Assembly: GCF_014117425.1 (NCBI RefSeq)
Contig: NZ_CP059725.1
Coordinates: forward strand, 2,046,001 to 2,110,000
DNA from: Bartonella sp. HY038
Lineage (GTDB): Bacteria > Pseudomonadota > Alphaproteobacteria > Rhizobiales > Rhizobiaceae
Reading direction: 5' to 3'
Length of the DNA stretch: 64,000 nucleotides
The position numbers were made by a program, and so were the translations under genes. Shown in pieces: positions 56,157 through 64,000 of this stretch (its first letter is position 1; each line of letters begins with the position of its first letter). Below the pieces are notes generated by a model that saw only the letters and a list, made by a program, of their open reading frames with translations, searched no databases and was not told where the DNA came from.

Positions 56157-56627
56157 ATGCTTGATGTTGAAGATAAAAGAGATTTTACTGCCTCATATTT
56201 TTGAACTTTTAAATATGATGAAAGCCTTGAATGTTTGGAAACTTGTCGAGCAAACGGGAAATATGGCTATGGTTTAAGTATTCCTTCTCGTGGATTTTTG
56301 GAAAAATTGCATAGTCTTGCAGATCCCCAATCCACAAAGATAGAAGAAGCAAAGATTTTTGCCTGTAGCAAATTATTAGAGCTTACCAATCAATGGGCAC
56401 AACAGGCAGCAGAATTGGCCAAAGAAGAAGGCAATGAAGCCAATAGTATACCGTTAATTATCGATCAAAAATCTTTTGTCGAAACACTCATTATAACCCA
56501 GATTTGTATTAATGAACCTGATGAGTTTGTTTTCTGGTTCAATTGTAAAAATGAAATGTTCACCGATCATGGCATATTGGTAAGCGGTGATATTGAAAAT
56601 GACTTTATGGATGCCGATATCGTTTAA
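56157..56627 (+). pseudogene. Unknown protein of about 156 residues with an in-frame TGA
   Basis: An ATG with an AAGGGG ribosome site opens MLDVEDKRDFTASYF, then TGA (56202-56204), and the same frame continues without interruption for 140 codons (TFKYDESLECLETCRANGKYGYGLSIPSRG..., ending GDIENDFMDADIV). The reading frame is unchanged, so a single TGG-to-TGA change is the simplest explanation. An internal TTG at 56235 could start a shortened product of 130 residues. No family recognised; an acidic, soluble protein with no signal peptide. Confidence 0.6.
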
Positions 56628-56712
56628 AATTTTTATTCGTAAGCAATATTTCAAGCCGCGGTCAATGATCCATTGGCCGCTACTTTTGTTGGAAACTTAA
56701 ATCATCATGATT

Positions 56713-58305
56713 TTATTTGGTAAATAAGGCAATAAGCCCATCTGAAATAGCCCCTTGCCAAACAATATAATCATGCCCGCCTGCATATTCGCGATAAAAA
56801 TTTTCAATATTTTTTGCCGTTAAGACATGACGCAAATGGCGGTTTGCATCGAGTATGGATGCAGTGCCTCCGCTATGTCCCCCTTCAAATAGGCCCGCGG
56901 ATAAAAACACCTTAATATGAGGTTTAGGATTTTTCGAAATTTGGCTCGCTATATATTCATTATCCTTAAGCGGAGCATCCTTTGGATGCCACCAATAAGA
57001 ACCTGACATGCTTATAACATTGCCAAATAATTGCGGATAACGTAGCGCTGCCGACAGAGCCGCCAACCCGCCATAACTTGAGCCTGCCAAAACCGTATGA
57101 GATGGCTTTATTGTAAAGCCAGTTTTTTCATGGATAAAAGGTGATAATTCTTTAGCCATAAAATCGGCAAAATCTGGGTTAGCAGGCAATTCAATTGCTC
57201 GCGTTTCCCGATCAGGGTTTTCTATAAATACCGCAATGATCGGGGCAATTGCTTTTTGTGCAATCATATTATCTAAAATTTGCGGAAGGTCTACTTTGGT
57301 TTGATATTCACGACCATCAAAAACATATAATAATAATGGCTTACTATTTTTATCGACATTGGGCGATTGGTAAATACTAATAATGCGTTCATTTTTTAAG
57401 ATATTGCTTTTAAAATTATAATTGGTAATTTTCCCTTTTTTTGCCCCTTGTTCATGAATAAAGGGTTGGGTTTCGGCACTCGGCAATTCAATGATAGATT
57501 CTTGACTATAGGCATCAATCGCGCGTGCAGGAAAGTGCCGCAGATTATAAGGATCAGCCTTAGCAGTTGCAATAATCGCCATGCGTTGTTCACGCGCATC
57601 ACTTTCAATATAAGGAACATCAGCAGCAAGCTGGTAGGTTAAGCGCGTATCGCTTGGCACTTCAAAACTTTTATACCAAAGATCACTTTGGCCAAGGCGC
57701 AATAAATCCTCATGATCGCCAGAGGGGGCACCGAATAAGCGAACATTATTTTTGGCACCATAATAAAGAAAGGTCAAAATAAATCTATCGCCTTTCCCTT
57801 TTTCAATAAGCGGTGTTCCTTTATGCTTCTGCTGCTGCCAAAATTGCAAAACATTGTTGTTTTCATCGGCAGATTTTGCCAAATTTTTAATTAAAGGACT
57901 TAAATAGGTCTCGCTGTCACTTGGTAAAACTGCCTTTGGCTGCGGCGCTAAAAATCGTGCCGTGGCTGAAAAATCTCCCTCATCTAAAATAGATAGTTCA
58001 AGCTTAGTTGCCTTATCTAAAATAAAGCGCCGTGATATAGATCCGCTTTGCGCACTGGCAAGTTGGCGCAAAATATTATGATGATCATCAATAATATTAA
58101 GCTCAAAGCGGCCTTGTTTGCTTCCAACTTCTAAAATAACGTAATCACCATTTTGAGCTGATAAAGTTAAAATACAACTTTCGCCCTTTTTTAAATATTC
58201 TTGCAAAAGCAAGTCTTGGCAATGCACTAAAACCGGTAGGGATAAGACCAAAATTGCTGATAACAAAGGTAATGTAATAGCTTTAAACATCATAGCATTT
58301 ACCAT
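56713..58305 (-). CDS. Enterochelin-esterase-like alpha/beta hydrolase
   Basis: A 530-residue exported protein (signal peptide ending near LVHCQDLL). An N-terminal region (about 30-290) resembles the Fes N-terminal domain. The esterase-D fold follows, with nucleophile Ser410 in AGSSYGG, SGSYWWHP and a C-terminal GGHDYIVW that supplies the His. It would hydrolyse an ester siderophore, releasing iron, here possibly in the periplasm. The start overlaps the last codons of the receptor gene, so the two are coupled. Confidence 0.85.
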   Translation of the reverse strand: MVNAMMFKAITLPLLSAILVLSLPVLVHCQDLLLQEYLKKGESCILTLSAQNGDYVILEVGSKQGRFELNIIDDHHNILRQLASAQSGSISRRFILDKATKLELSILDEGDFSATARFLAPQPKAVLPSDSETYLSPLIKNLAKSADENNNVLQFWQQQKHKGTPLIEKGKGDRFILTFLYYGAKNNVRLFGAPSGDHEDLLRLGQSDLWYKSFEVPSDTRLTYQLAADVPYIESDAREQRMAIIATAKADPYNLRHFPARAIDAYSQESIIELPSAETQPFIHEQGAKKGKITNYNFKSNILKNERIISIYQSPNVDKNSKPLLLYVFDGREYQTKVDLPQILDNMIAQKAIAPIIAVFIENPDRETRAIELPANPDFADFMAKELSPFIHEKTGFTIKPSHTVLAGSSYGGLAALSAALRYPQLFGNVISMSGSYWWHPKDAPLKDNEYIASQISKNPKPHIKVFLSAGLFEGGHSGGTASILDANRHLRHVLTAKNIENFYREYAGGHDYIVWQGAISDGLIALFTK

Positions 58306-60500
58306 GTCTTTTTAAGGCTAGCGGTAATTGTTCTGCCATCGCCATAAAAGCATGCAAAATTATTGGCGCATGATGCAATATATTTTTTATTGCTAAGATT
58401 TTTACCATTTATTTGCAAAGACAGCCCTTGTAATTCCGGTTTTATTTCGCCAAAATCGAAGGAAATCATTGCATCAACCAGTAAAGTTGAATCAACCTCA
58501 AAGGTGTTTTGATTATCTCCCCAGCTTTTACCAATATAGCGCAATCCACCGCCAAGTTTTAAACCCTGCAATTTTGTTTTATTGAAATCATAATTTGCCC
58601 ATAGGCTTGCTTGATGCTGCGGTATGCGTGATGGTGTTTTGTCAAGTTCGCTTGCTGTAATTGTTTCTTCAATAGTTGACTTAACATAGGAATATGAACC
58701 AATAAGCGCGAAATTTTGCGTAACCTCACCCCGCGCTGATAATTCAAAACCCTTATTGTGAACTTTACCAATTTGTTGATAAAGAGTTTCAGCTAATTGC
58801 GAATTCCACGAGCCTTGAACAATATTTTTTTGGGTTAAATCATAATAAGCAGCTGTCAGGGCTAGTGGTAAGCTATCTGGCACATATTTTATTCCAACCT
58901 CAATTTGTCTAGCATCGACAGGATCAAAAGCAGCCTGCCCAGCTTTAGGAGTGGTCAATGATGGTTCAAATGAGGTCGAATAACTAACATAAGGCGAAAT
59001 ACCATTGTCAAAGGCATAAAGTGCGCCTAAACGCCATGTGAAAGCTTTGTCTTTATAGCGATAGTTTTTGTCATTTAAGTAATCATCAATATTGGTATTA
59101 GCCCAGTCATAGCGCATACCACCCATGAAATTAAGGCGTCCAAAGGCGCTTTGGTCTTGTAAATAAATTCCTGTTTGGCGTGCTGATAGGTGCTCAAAAC
59201 TGCTCAAAGGCATATCAATATTATTAAAGTCATAGTCACCATAAATTGGGTCAGTTAATGAGATGGAAGGTACATTGCGATTACGTTGCCAAACGTAACT
59301 GCGCTTACGATAGCGGCTATCAATGCCAGCCAAAATTATATGCTCAAAATCACCTGTATTGAATTTTGCTTGAAGTTGATTATCACCCGCAAATTGCTTC
59401 CACTCGTCGCGGCCAGACGAGGCGACCCTTGATATGAGTGTATTTAATCCTGTTTGTGGATCATTCATTAATGAACCCCAAACCAATAGGTTTTGGTCCA
59501 TTTTAATTTCATGGTAGCGAATTTTTTGGCGGACAGTAAATATATCATTGAACTCATGTTCAAATTCATTACCTACCCATGCTTGCTGCCTTTTAAAACG
59601 TTCAAAACTAGGATCAGATACAAAAAAATTACGCGGCACATAACCATAGCCATTAATCGGCTTTACAGTACCGGCAGCTTCTAAAAAGTTTCGAAAACCT
59701 GCTTTAGGTTCATATTGGTAGCCAGATAAGATTGTTAAGGTCGTTTGGGCATTTGGTTCCCAGCGAAGTGAAGGTGCTATTGCAAAGCCTTTTTTTCGGG
59801 CAAATTGCTCCTGTAAATCTGTTGTAAACCCCGTGCCAACTAAGCGATAAGAAAAATGACTATCCTTAGTAACCTTATCGCTAAGGTCAAACGACAATCC
59901 ATAAGCGTCGCGATTGCCAATGGATAATTCCATTTCACGTAAAGGCATATCGGTTGGTTTTTTGGATATAGCATTAACGAGACCACCGGGATTGGTTTGC
60001 CCGTATAAAACGGAACTAGGCCCCGAAATTAACTCCACTCTTTCAAGTAAATATGGATTTATTTGCGCATAGGAAGAATCCCCCGATAATAATAGCCCAT
60101 CAAGATAAATTGGCACATATGAAAAACCGCGCACAAAAACTTCATCGCGCAGATTAGATGCGCCACGATATTCGGCAAAAACGCCGGGGGAATATCTTAA
60201 TGCTTCAGCAACCGATTGCACCGCTTGATCTTGCATTTGTTGATTTGTCACAATGTTGATAGTTTGTGGCGTTTTACTAATCGGCGTATCGGTCTTCATG
60301 GCCGACGTGCTTTGGCGCGCCACATAGGTTTTAACACCATCATCGCTTTCGTTATTAATAACAATTGTATCAAGCGCTTGATTATTTTCCAAATTTTCTT
60401 GTGCTTTTGATATTGCCGCAAAACTACAGCTTATTGCTAGAGCGACCACTAAGGCTGACATATGCCGAAGATTTTTGACGCGATTTATATTTTGTTTCAT
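58299..60500 (-). CDS. TonB-dependent siderophore receptor
   Basis: A 733-residue outer-membrane receptor. The signal peptide ends near SKAQENL and a TonB-box-like LDTIVINN follows. The plug domain (about 65-180) contains TPQTINIVTNQQMQDQ, VRGFSYVPIYLDGLL and SGPSSVLYGQTNPGGLVN, and the beta-barrel ends TASLKKTW. The pattern is that of the FhuA/FpvA group. GGGG lies ten bases before the ATG. Paired with an esterase, it probably imports a ferric siderophore with ester bonds; no siderophore synthesis genes are present here. Confidence 0.94.
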   Translation of the reverse strand: MKQNINRVKNLRHMSALVVALAISCSFAAISKAQENLENNQALDTIVINNESDDGVKTYVARQSTSAMKTDTPISKTPQTINIVTNQQMQDQAVQSVAEALRYSPGVFAEYRGASNLRDEVFVRGFSYVPIYLDGLLLSGDSSYAQINPYLLERVELISGPSSVLYGQTNPGGLVNAISKKPTDMPLREMELSIGNRDAYGLSFDLSDKVTKDSHFSYRLVGTGFTTDLQEQFARKKGFAIAPSLRWEPNAQTTLTILSGYQYEPKAGFRNFLEAAGTVKPINGYGYVPRNFFVSDPSFERFKRQQAWVGNEFEHEFNDIFTVRQKIRYHEIKMDQNLLVWGSLMNDPQTGLNTLISRVASSGRDEWKQFAGDNQLQAKFNTGDFEHIILAGIDSRYRKRSYVWQRNRNVPSISLTDPIYGDYDFNNIDMPLSSFEHLSARQTGIYLQDQSAFGRLNFMGGMRYDWANTNIDDYLNDKNYRYKDKAFTWRLGALYAFDNGISPYVSYSTSFEPSLTTPKAGQAAFDPVDARQIEVGIKYVPDSLPLALTAAYYDLTQKNIVQGSWNSQLAETLYQQIGKVHNKGFELSARGEVTQNFALIGSYSYVKSTIEETITASELDKTPSRIPQHQASLWANYDFNKTKLQGLKLGGGLRYIGKSWGDNQNTFEVDSTLLVDAMISFDFGEIKPELQGLSLQINGKNLSNKKYIASCANNFACFYGDGRTITASLKKTW

Positions 60501-60535
60501 CTTTTACCCCGATCTATTTTCTGACCTTATCAGAA

Positions 60536-60566
60536 ACTTGATCAAACTTGATTGACTTTATCAAGT
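60536..60566. promoter_or_regulatory. Three phased half-sites in the receptor/AraC divergent promoter
   Basis: ACTTGAT occurs at 60536-60542 and again at 60546-60552 (10 bp apart, one helical turn), then inverted as ATCAAGT at 60560-60566. Direct repeats with this spacing are typical of AraC-family targets. They lie about 36-66 bases upstream of the receptor ATG. No clear Fur box was seen. Confidence 0.5.
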
Positions 60567-60645
60567 ATAAGCGTAAAGTTTACACCGTCACCCAAATATT
60601 ATTGTTCGCAGGCGGCAAATAATTATTCAATAACGGCATTAGCTC

Positions 60646-61521
60646 ATGAATTTTGTAAAAAAAGTGCCACAGCATATTTTTGTAGGTAGCCTTAATGGCG
60701 TTACATCGTGCAGTTCGGACGAAAATTACCACGAAATTTGGCCGAAATTCATGATAATGGTTTTCTTTACAGGAAGCCAAAAATTTGAAATCGATGGGCA
60801 ATTATTTTGCATTGATGCTGGCAATATTAAAAATAATTCACCAATTACCTTTATGATAAATATTGCACAGTTTAGTCAAATTCGCTTTTTTAATGATAGC
60901 CAAATTCCATTAAAAAAAGTTTTGATCTCTGCGCCTTTACCTTGGGTTGAAACTGTTTTTGACAAAAATTCGCCTGATATGTCTTTGATTACAGATTTTT
61001 TACAAGGCCACCTTAATCATTTTTCTTTTGCGCCTAATAATAGGATTATCGCCGCCGCCGAGCAAATTATTACGCCAACTCAATGCGTGAATAGTGAATT
61101 GATGAATTTGCGCAATAATACCCTTGGTATGGATATAATTTATGAAGCGTGCACTCATTTTGTTACCAGTAAAAATAGCCAAAATGGTATAAAACCTATC
61201 AACAAGCGCGACCAAGCCTTGGCAGAAAAGACCCGTGATTTTTTGCTTATACATTTGACCGATTGCTTAACCATGAACGAAATATCAAAGGCTATGGCGG
61301 CGAATATATCAAGCCTGCAGCGCTCTTTTAAAGCCCATTATCATGTGACGATTTTTGACTTTATTCGTAAAGAGCGACTGGAAAAAGCACGAATTCTACT
61401 AGAGACCCGCGGCATTGCAGTATCGCAGGCCGCCTATCTTACTGGCTATGATAGCCCAGCAAGTTTTACCACGGCCTTTCGTAAAGAATTTGGTGTAAGC
61501 CCTAAATATCACAAATCTTAA
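60646..61521 (+). CDS. AraC-family regulator (PchR-like)
   Basis: A 291-residue regulator. An N-terminal sensing part is followed by a C-terminal double helix-turn-helix (about 190-291: LTDCLTMNEISKAMAANISSLQRSFKAHYHVTIFDFIRKERLEKARILLE and GYDSPASFTTAFRKEFGVSPKYH). It is divergent from the receptor-esterase operon, like PchR/YbtA-type siderophore-responsive activators, and very probably controls it. Confidence 0.9.
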   Translation: MNFVKKVPQHIFVGSLNGVTSCSSDENYHEIWPKFMIMVFFTGSQKFEIDGQLFCIDAGNIKNNSPITFMINIAQFSQIRFFNDSQIPLKKVLISAPLPWVETVFDKNSPDMSLITDFLQGHLNHFSFAPNNRIIAAAEQIITPTQCVNSELMNLRNNTLGMDIIYEACTHFVTSKNSQNGIKPINKRDQALAEKTRDFLLIHLTDCLTMNEISKAMAANISSLQRSFKAHYHVTIFDFIRKERLEKARILLETRGIAVSQAAYLTGYDSPASFTTAFRKEFGVSPKYHKS

Positions 61522-61693
61522 CTATAAAATAGTTCAGGAATTATGCAACTTGGAATTGCTATTTTTTAAATTTAAATTGACTTTTGTTTTGCAGCAATAC
61601 AAAAAATTAAATAACTTAATGAGCGTAATAGTAAATAAACATCTATCATTTTATTGTTTAGTATTAATTTCAATTGATATTGCGGGAACTCTT

Positions 61694-62713
61694 ATGAATT
61701 TTTTAAAAAAATTATTTAATAAAAAGGCTTTAACGCAGAAAAATACATTAAAAATCATTGATCAATCTGCACCCAATATCTTCATATTCGATAAAGATAT
61801 CAAAACAGAAGCGTTAAATATTTTAACATTTCGGGATAATTATCCTCTACTTAAAGAGCAATCCATCATTCATATGCAGGATTTGCTTAATCAAGCTGAA
61901 CTGCAAGATTTCAACCGCCAATTGACAATTTTTTGGTTGCTGCATTTGCGCGATAGTTTGGGCATTGATTATAAGCTTTATCAAAGCGATGAAGTCTTTT
62001 TACTCTCCAGTCAAAATGAGCGTATCATAAAGCTAACTATGGACTTTTTAAAAAGTGGGCGAGAGCGTGTTTTAAAAGCCTTACCGGGCCTTACAGCAGC
62101 CTTTGGCGATCTACTAGCAATTATGATCAATGAAGGGGAACAGTATTACGACTATACTGGCAAATATAATAGTGGCAAAGGACAAACAATTTTAAGTGCC
62201 GGCGTCTTTATAAAATCAGTGCTACCGCATTTTGTTACCAATGAAACGCAATTAACTTTAGCTGAACCAACCATTATTCACGAAATGACCCATTACCACT
62301 TAGCGCACCTTGAATTACCACTGTGGCTTGATGAAGGGCTTGCGGTTAATGTTGAGCGCGTTATTGCAAAAAACGCGCCACCGGCTGAATATCTTGTTGA
62401 ACTTTATGAAAAGCATATAGCCTATTGGGACCACCAAACTATTCAAAATTTTTGGTCTGGTGACACCTATAGTCATTCCACTAAAGCAGAACTTGCTTAC
62501 GATTTGGGGCGCATGCTCGTTTATCATCTTGCAAAGCATAAACATGCATTTAAACAATTTGTAGAAGACAGCAATCGCTTAGACAGCGGTGCTAAAGCCG
62601 CTATGACCCATCTTGACATGACGCTTGGGCAAATTGTTTGCTCATTACTAAACAAGCCCTATAATACGCGCTGGGAACCAAAGGCCTATGATCTGACAAT
62701 AAGCTATCATTAG
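61694..62713 (+). CDS. Zinc metallopeptidase-like protein (gluzincin motif)
   Basis: A 339-residue protein with HEMTH (His196, Glu197, His200) and LWLDEGLA (Glu214) 14 residues on, the spacing of the peptidase MA/M1-type zinc site. No signal peptide is evident from the chosen start MNFLKKLFNKK, which follows GCGGGA at good spacing; the frame could begin at 61550 but without a ribosome site. Substrate unknown. It stands alone and is followed by a terminator. Confidence 0.75.
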   Translation: MNFLKKLFNKKALTQKNTLKIIDQSAPNIFIFDKDIKTEALNILTFRDNYPLLKEQSIIHMQDLLNQAELQDFNRQLTIFWLLHLRDSLGIDYKLYQSDEVFLLSSQNERIIKLTMDFLKSGRERVLKALPGLTAAFGDLLAIMINEGEQYYDYTGKYNSGKGQTILSAGVFIKSVLPHFVTNETQLTLAEPTIIHEMTHYHLAHLELPLWLDEGLAVNVERVIAKNAPPAEYLVELYEKHIAYWDHQTIQNFWSGDTYSHSTKAELAYDLGRMLVYHLAKHKHAFKQFVEDSNRLDSGAKAAMTHLDMTLGQIVCSLLNKPYNTRWEPKAYDLTISYH

Positions 62714-62740
62714 CCTTATTTTCATATATTTTTAAAAAAA

Positions 62741-62763
62741 TGCCCCTCACAAAATAAGGGGCA
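62741..62763. terminator. Bidirectional terminator
   Basis: TGCCCCT / AGGGGCA stem with a nine-base loop, flanked by A-rich and T-rich runs on either side, between convergent genes. Confidence 0.88.
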
Positions 62764-62788
62764 CATATTTTTAATTCTTAATTTTAGA

Positions 62789-64000
62789 TTATTTCTTTTC
62801 TTCAGCTTCTAGCGAAAAGTTAACATTAATCACTTTACCTAGCCAAGAACCATCACCATCATTTTGCGCACCAATTCCAAATAATAGGCGTTCAATCTTG
62901 GCACTTCCTGAAACTTTGGCAATGCCATTATTATTAGTGAAACTAAATGGTACTTCAATTGGCTGGCTCACACCACGAATAGTAATTGTACCTTTGCCAA
63001 GGAAATTTTCCCCATCGGCACTAAATTTATCAAGTAAAACACGAATTTCGGGATATTTCGTTGGGTCAAGCCCATCAGGATCCGCAATACTACCCGACAC
63101 AAAAGAATCTTCATAACTAATTGAACTTGCAGCAAGAACGATTTCGGCCTTGGCGTTTTCGAGTTGGTCGGGTGCAAATGTTACATCAGCATGCCAGTTG
63201 CCAACCTTACCTTGTTTCGCTGTGCCGGAAAAATCAAGACTATAGCCAAGTGTTGATTTATCCATATTGATTACCCAATTACCAGCATTTGATTGACTAG
63301 CAATTGGTGCGGCGCTTGAAGCAGCGCTTTGATTTTCCAACTGATTAATGGTTTGACGTTGTGCAATGATAACGCCAATTAATGCAGGCACAATAACAAC
63401 CAACAACATAACAGGCCAGCTAAATGCTTTAGCTTTTAAATGCGCAAGACGCTTGGTGGGCAACATACGTGAAAACTCCGCTTGACGGTCAATAAGGGAA
63501 TGCTTTACTGCACCTGCAACATGTAAAAACAACAAAAGAACAAAGGCATAGGCAAGCAGCATATGGGCATTTAATGCAAGGTGGGAAAAAGCTTCATTCC
63601 GCATAAATGGCAGGTTTGGCCAAGGTAAAGATGGGCTTAAAAATAGGAATGTTGGAATGCGTACTGTGGTTGTAGAAACAACAACCCACCCTAAAAGCGG
63701 CACTGCAAGCATTAGCCCATAGAAAAAAATACTAACTGCACTTGCTGCCAATGCTTCAATTTTTAACATTGGGCCTTTTTTAGGCGGCTTATTCATCAAC
63801 CGCCATGCAATACGAGCAAGGGTTAAAAATAATACTAAAAGACCTAGAGTTTTATGCCATTGGAAAACATAAAAGCGTGTACTATCTGAAATACCGCCAA
63901 GACGTACCATTAAGAAACCACCCGCAATATTTAGTAAAATAAGCGCAGCGATAAGCCAATGCAATATCATAGCGCCAGTGCTATAGCCTAAAAGCTTAGT
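62789..64000 (-). CDS. Cytochrome b561-YceI fusion protein (N-terminus outside the window)
   Basis: The frame stays open to the window edge (TKLLGYSTGAMILHWLIA), so the true start lies just beyond it. The first half is a cytochrome b561 with four helices and haem-ligand His in ILHWL, WHKTLG, NAHMLLAY and FLHVAGAVKH. After a further helix (about 190-210) and a linker, a YceI domain follows (NWVINMDKSTLGYSLDFSG, GKGTITIRGVSQPIEVPFSF, SGSAKIERLLFGIG). YceI folds bind isoprenoid quinones or lipids, suggesting quinone-linked electron transfer in the periplasm. Confidence 0.9.
   Translation of the reverse strand, partial: TKLLGYSTGAMILHWLIAALILLNIAGGFLMVRLGGISDSTRFYVFQWHKTLGLLVLFLTLARIAWRLMNKPPKKGPMLKIEALAASAVSIFFYGLMLAVPLLGWVVVSTTTVRIPTFLFLSPSLPWPNLPFMRNEAFSHLALNAHMLLAYAFVLLLFLHVAGAVKHSLIDRQAEFSRMLPTKRLAHLKAKAFSWPVMLLVVIVPALIGVIIAQRQTINQLENQSAASSAAPIASQSNAGNWVINMDKSTLGYSLDFSGTAKQGKVGNWHADVTFAPDQLENAKAEIVLAASSISYEDSFVSGSIADPDGLDPTKYPEIRVLLDKFSADGENFLGKGTITIRGVSQPIEVPFSFTNNNGIAKVSGSAKIERLLFGIGAQNDGDGSWLGKVINVNFSLEAEEKK

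Noticed and set aside
1..64000. Search for CRISPR arrays, insertion sequences, prophage or integrase genes
   Set aside because: No spaced direct repeats, transposase motifs, terminal inverted repeats or phage genes were seen; both tRNA genes lack adjacent integrases.

Overview
The window looks like a chromosomal stretch of a low-GC alphaproteobacterium of the order Hyphomicrobiales, broadly Bartonellaceae/Brucellaceae-like. The basis is the rmuC/def-fmt-truA arrangement, an alphaproteobacterial-type Mrp/ApbC lacking the usual CxxC, a choXWV choline transporter, ppdK and HrpB, all in AT-rich coding sequence. The placement is an inference from gene content; no 16S gene is present. Two tRNA genes (Ala-GGC and Gln-TTG) are present. 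No insertion sequence, prophage, integrase or CRISPR array was seen.

Layout. 1-5 kb: start of rmuC, the def-fmt-truA operon, an orphan NADAR-like (DUF6977-type) gene, and a YeeE/YedE sulfur-compound transporter. 5-11.4 kb: a tight six-gene minus-strand operon (KAS III-like ketosynthase, OleD-like SDR, MBL-fold hydrolase, F390-synthetase-like adenylating enzyme, DUF3419/BtaA-like enzyme, Rieske oxygenase). It is driven from a promoter that carries a palindromic operator in its spacer and a second copy upstream. This is the best candidate for an undescribed lipid or hydrocarbon pathway. 11.5-13 kb: lemA plus a TPM-domain protein. 13-17.7 kb: an ABC importer operon that contains a small alkaline-phosphatase-superfamily enzyme. 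18-22 kb: a frameshifted membrane gene, apbC, a small protein, a lipoprotein lytic transglycosylase, and a PheC-like periplasmic protein.

22.4-30.4 kb is an amino-acid catabolic block: ornithine cyclodeaminase, CtlX citrulline hydrolase, an Lrp regulator, a polar amino-acid ABC importer with one frameshifted permease, and a RocB-like hydrolase. Together these suggest uptake of arginine-family compounds and conversion through ornithine to proline. 30.6-37 kb: hrpB and a repeat-rich autotransporter with a 17-unit GGTDT-type linker. 37-44 kb: tRNA-Gln, an MBL protein, DUF1499, a polysaccharide deacetylase, ppdK and an EamA exporter. 44-48.5 kb: a LysR regulator and choXWV. 48.8-53 kb: an ArsR regulator, a GNAT pseudogene, serB and miaA with overlapping divergent start codons, and small lipoproteins.

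53.3-56 kb is the acetolactate synthase operon. It is preceded by a Leu/Ile/Val-rich leader peptide and a complete attenuator, and its promoter geometry predicts a leaderless leader mRNA. 56.7-61.5 kb is a siderophore-use module (TonB receptor, Fes-like esterase, AraC regulator) with three phased half-sites in the divergent promoter. The window ends with a zinc metallopeptidase-like protein and a cytochrome b561-YceI fusion that runs off the edge.

Five genes are broken as read. Four contain a one-base indel in or next to a homopolymer: the YcxB-like gene, the amino-acid permease, the GNAT gene and the acetolactate synthase large subunit. Two contain an in-frame stop: the GNAT gene and the gene at 56.2 kb. 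Those with only a homopolymer indel, especially acetolactate synthase, could be read errors. The ones with nonsense codons are more likely real decay.
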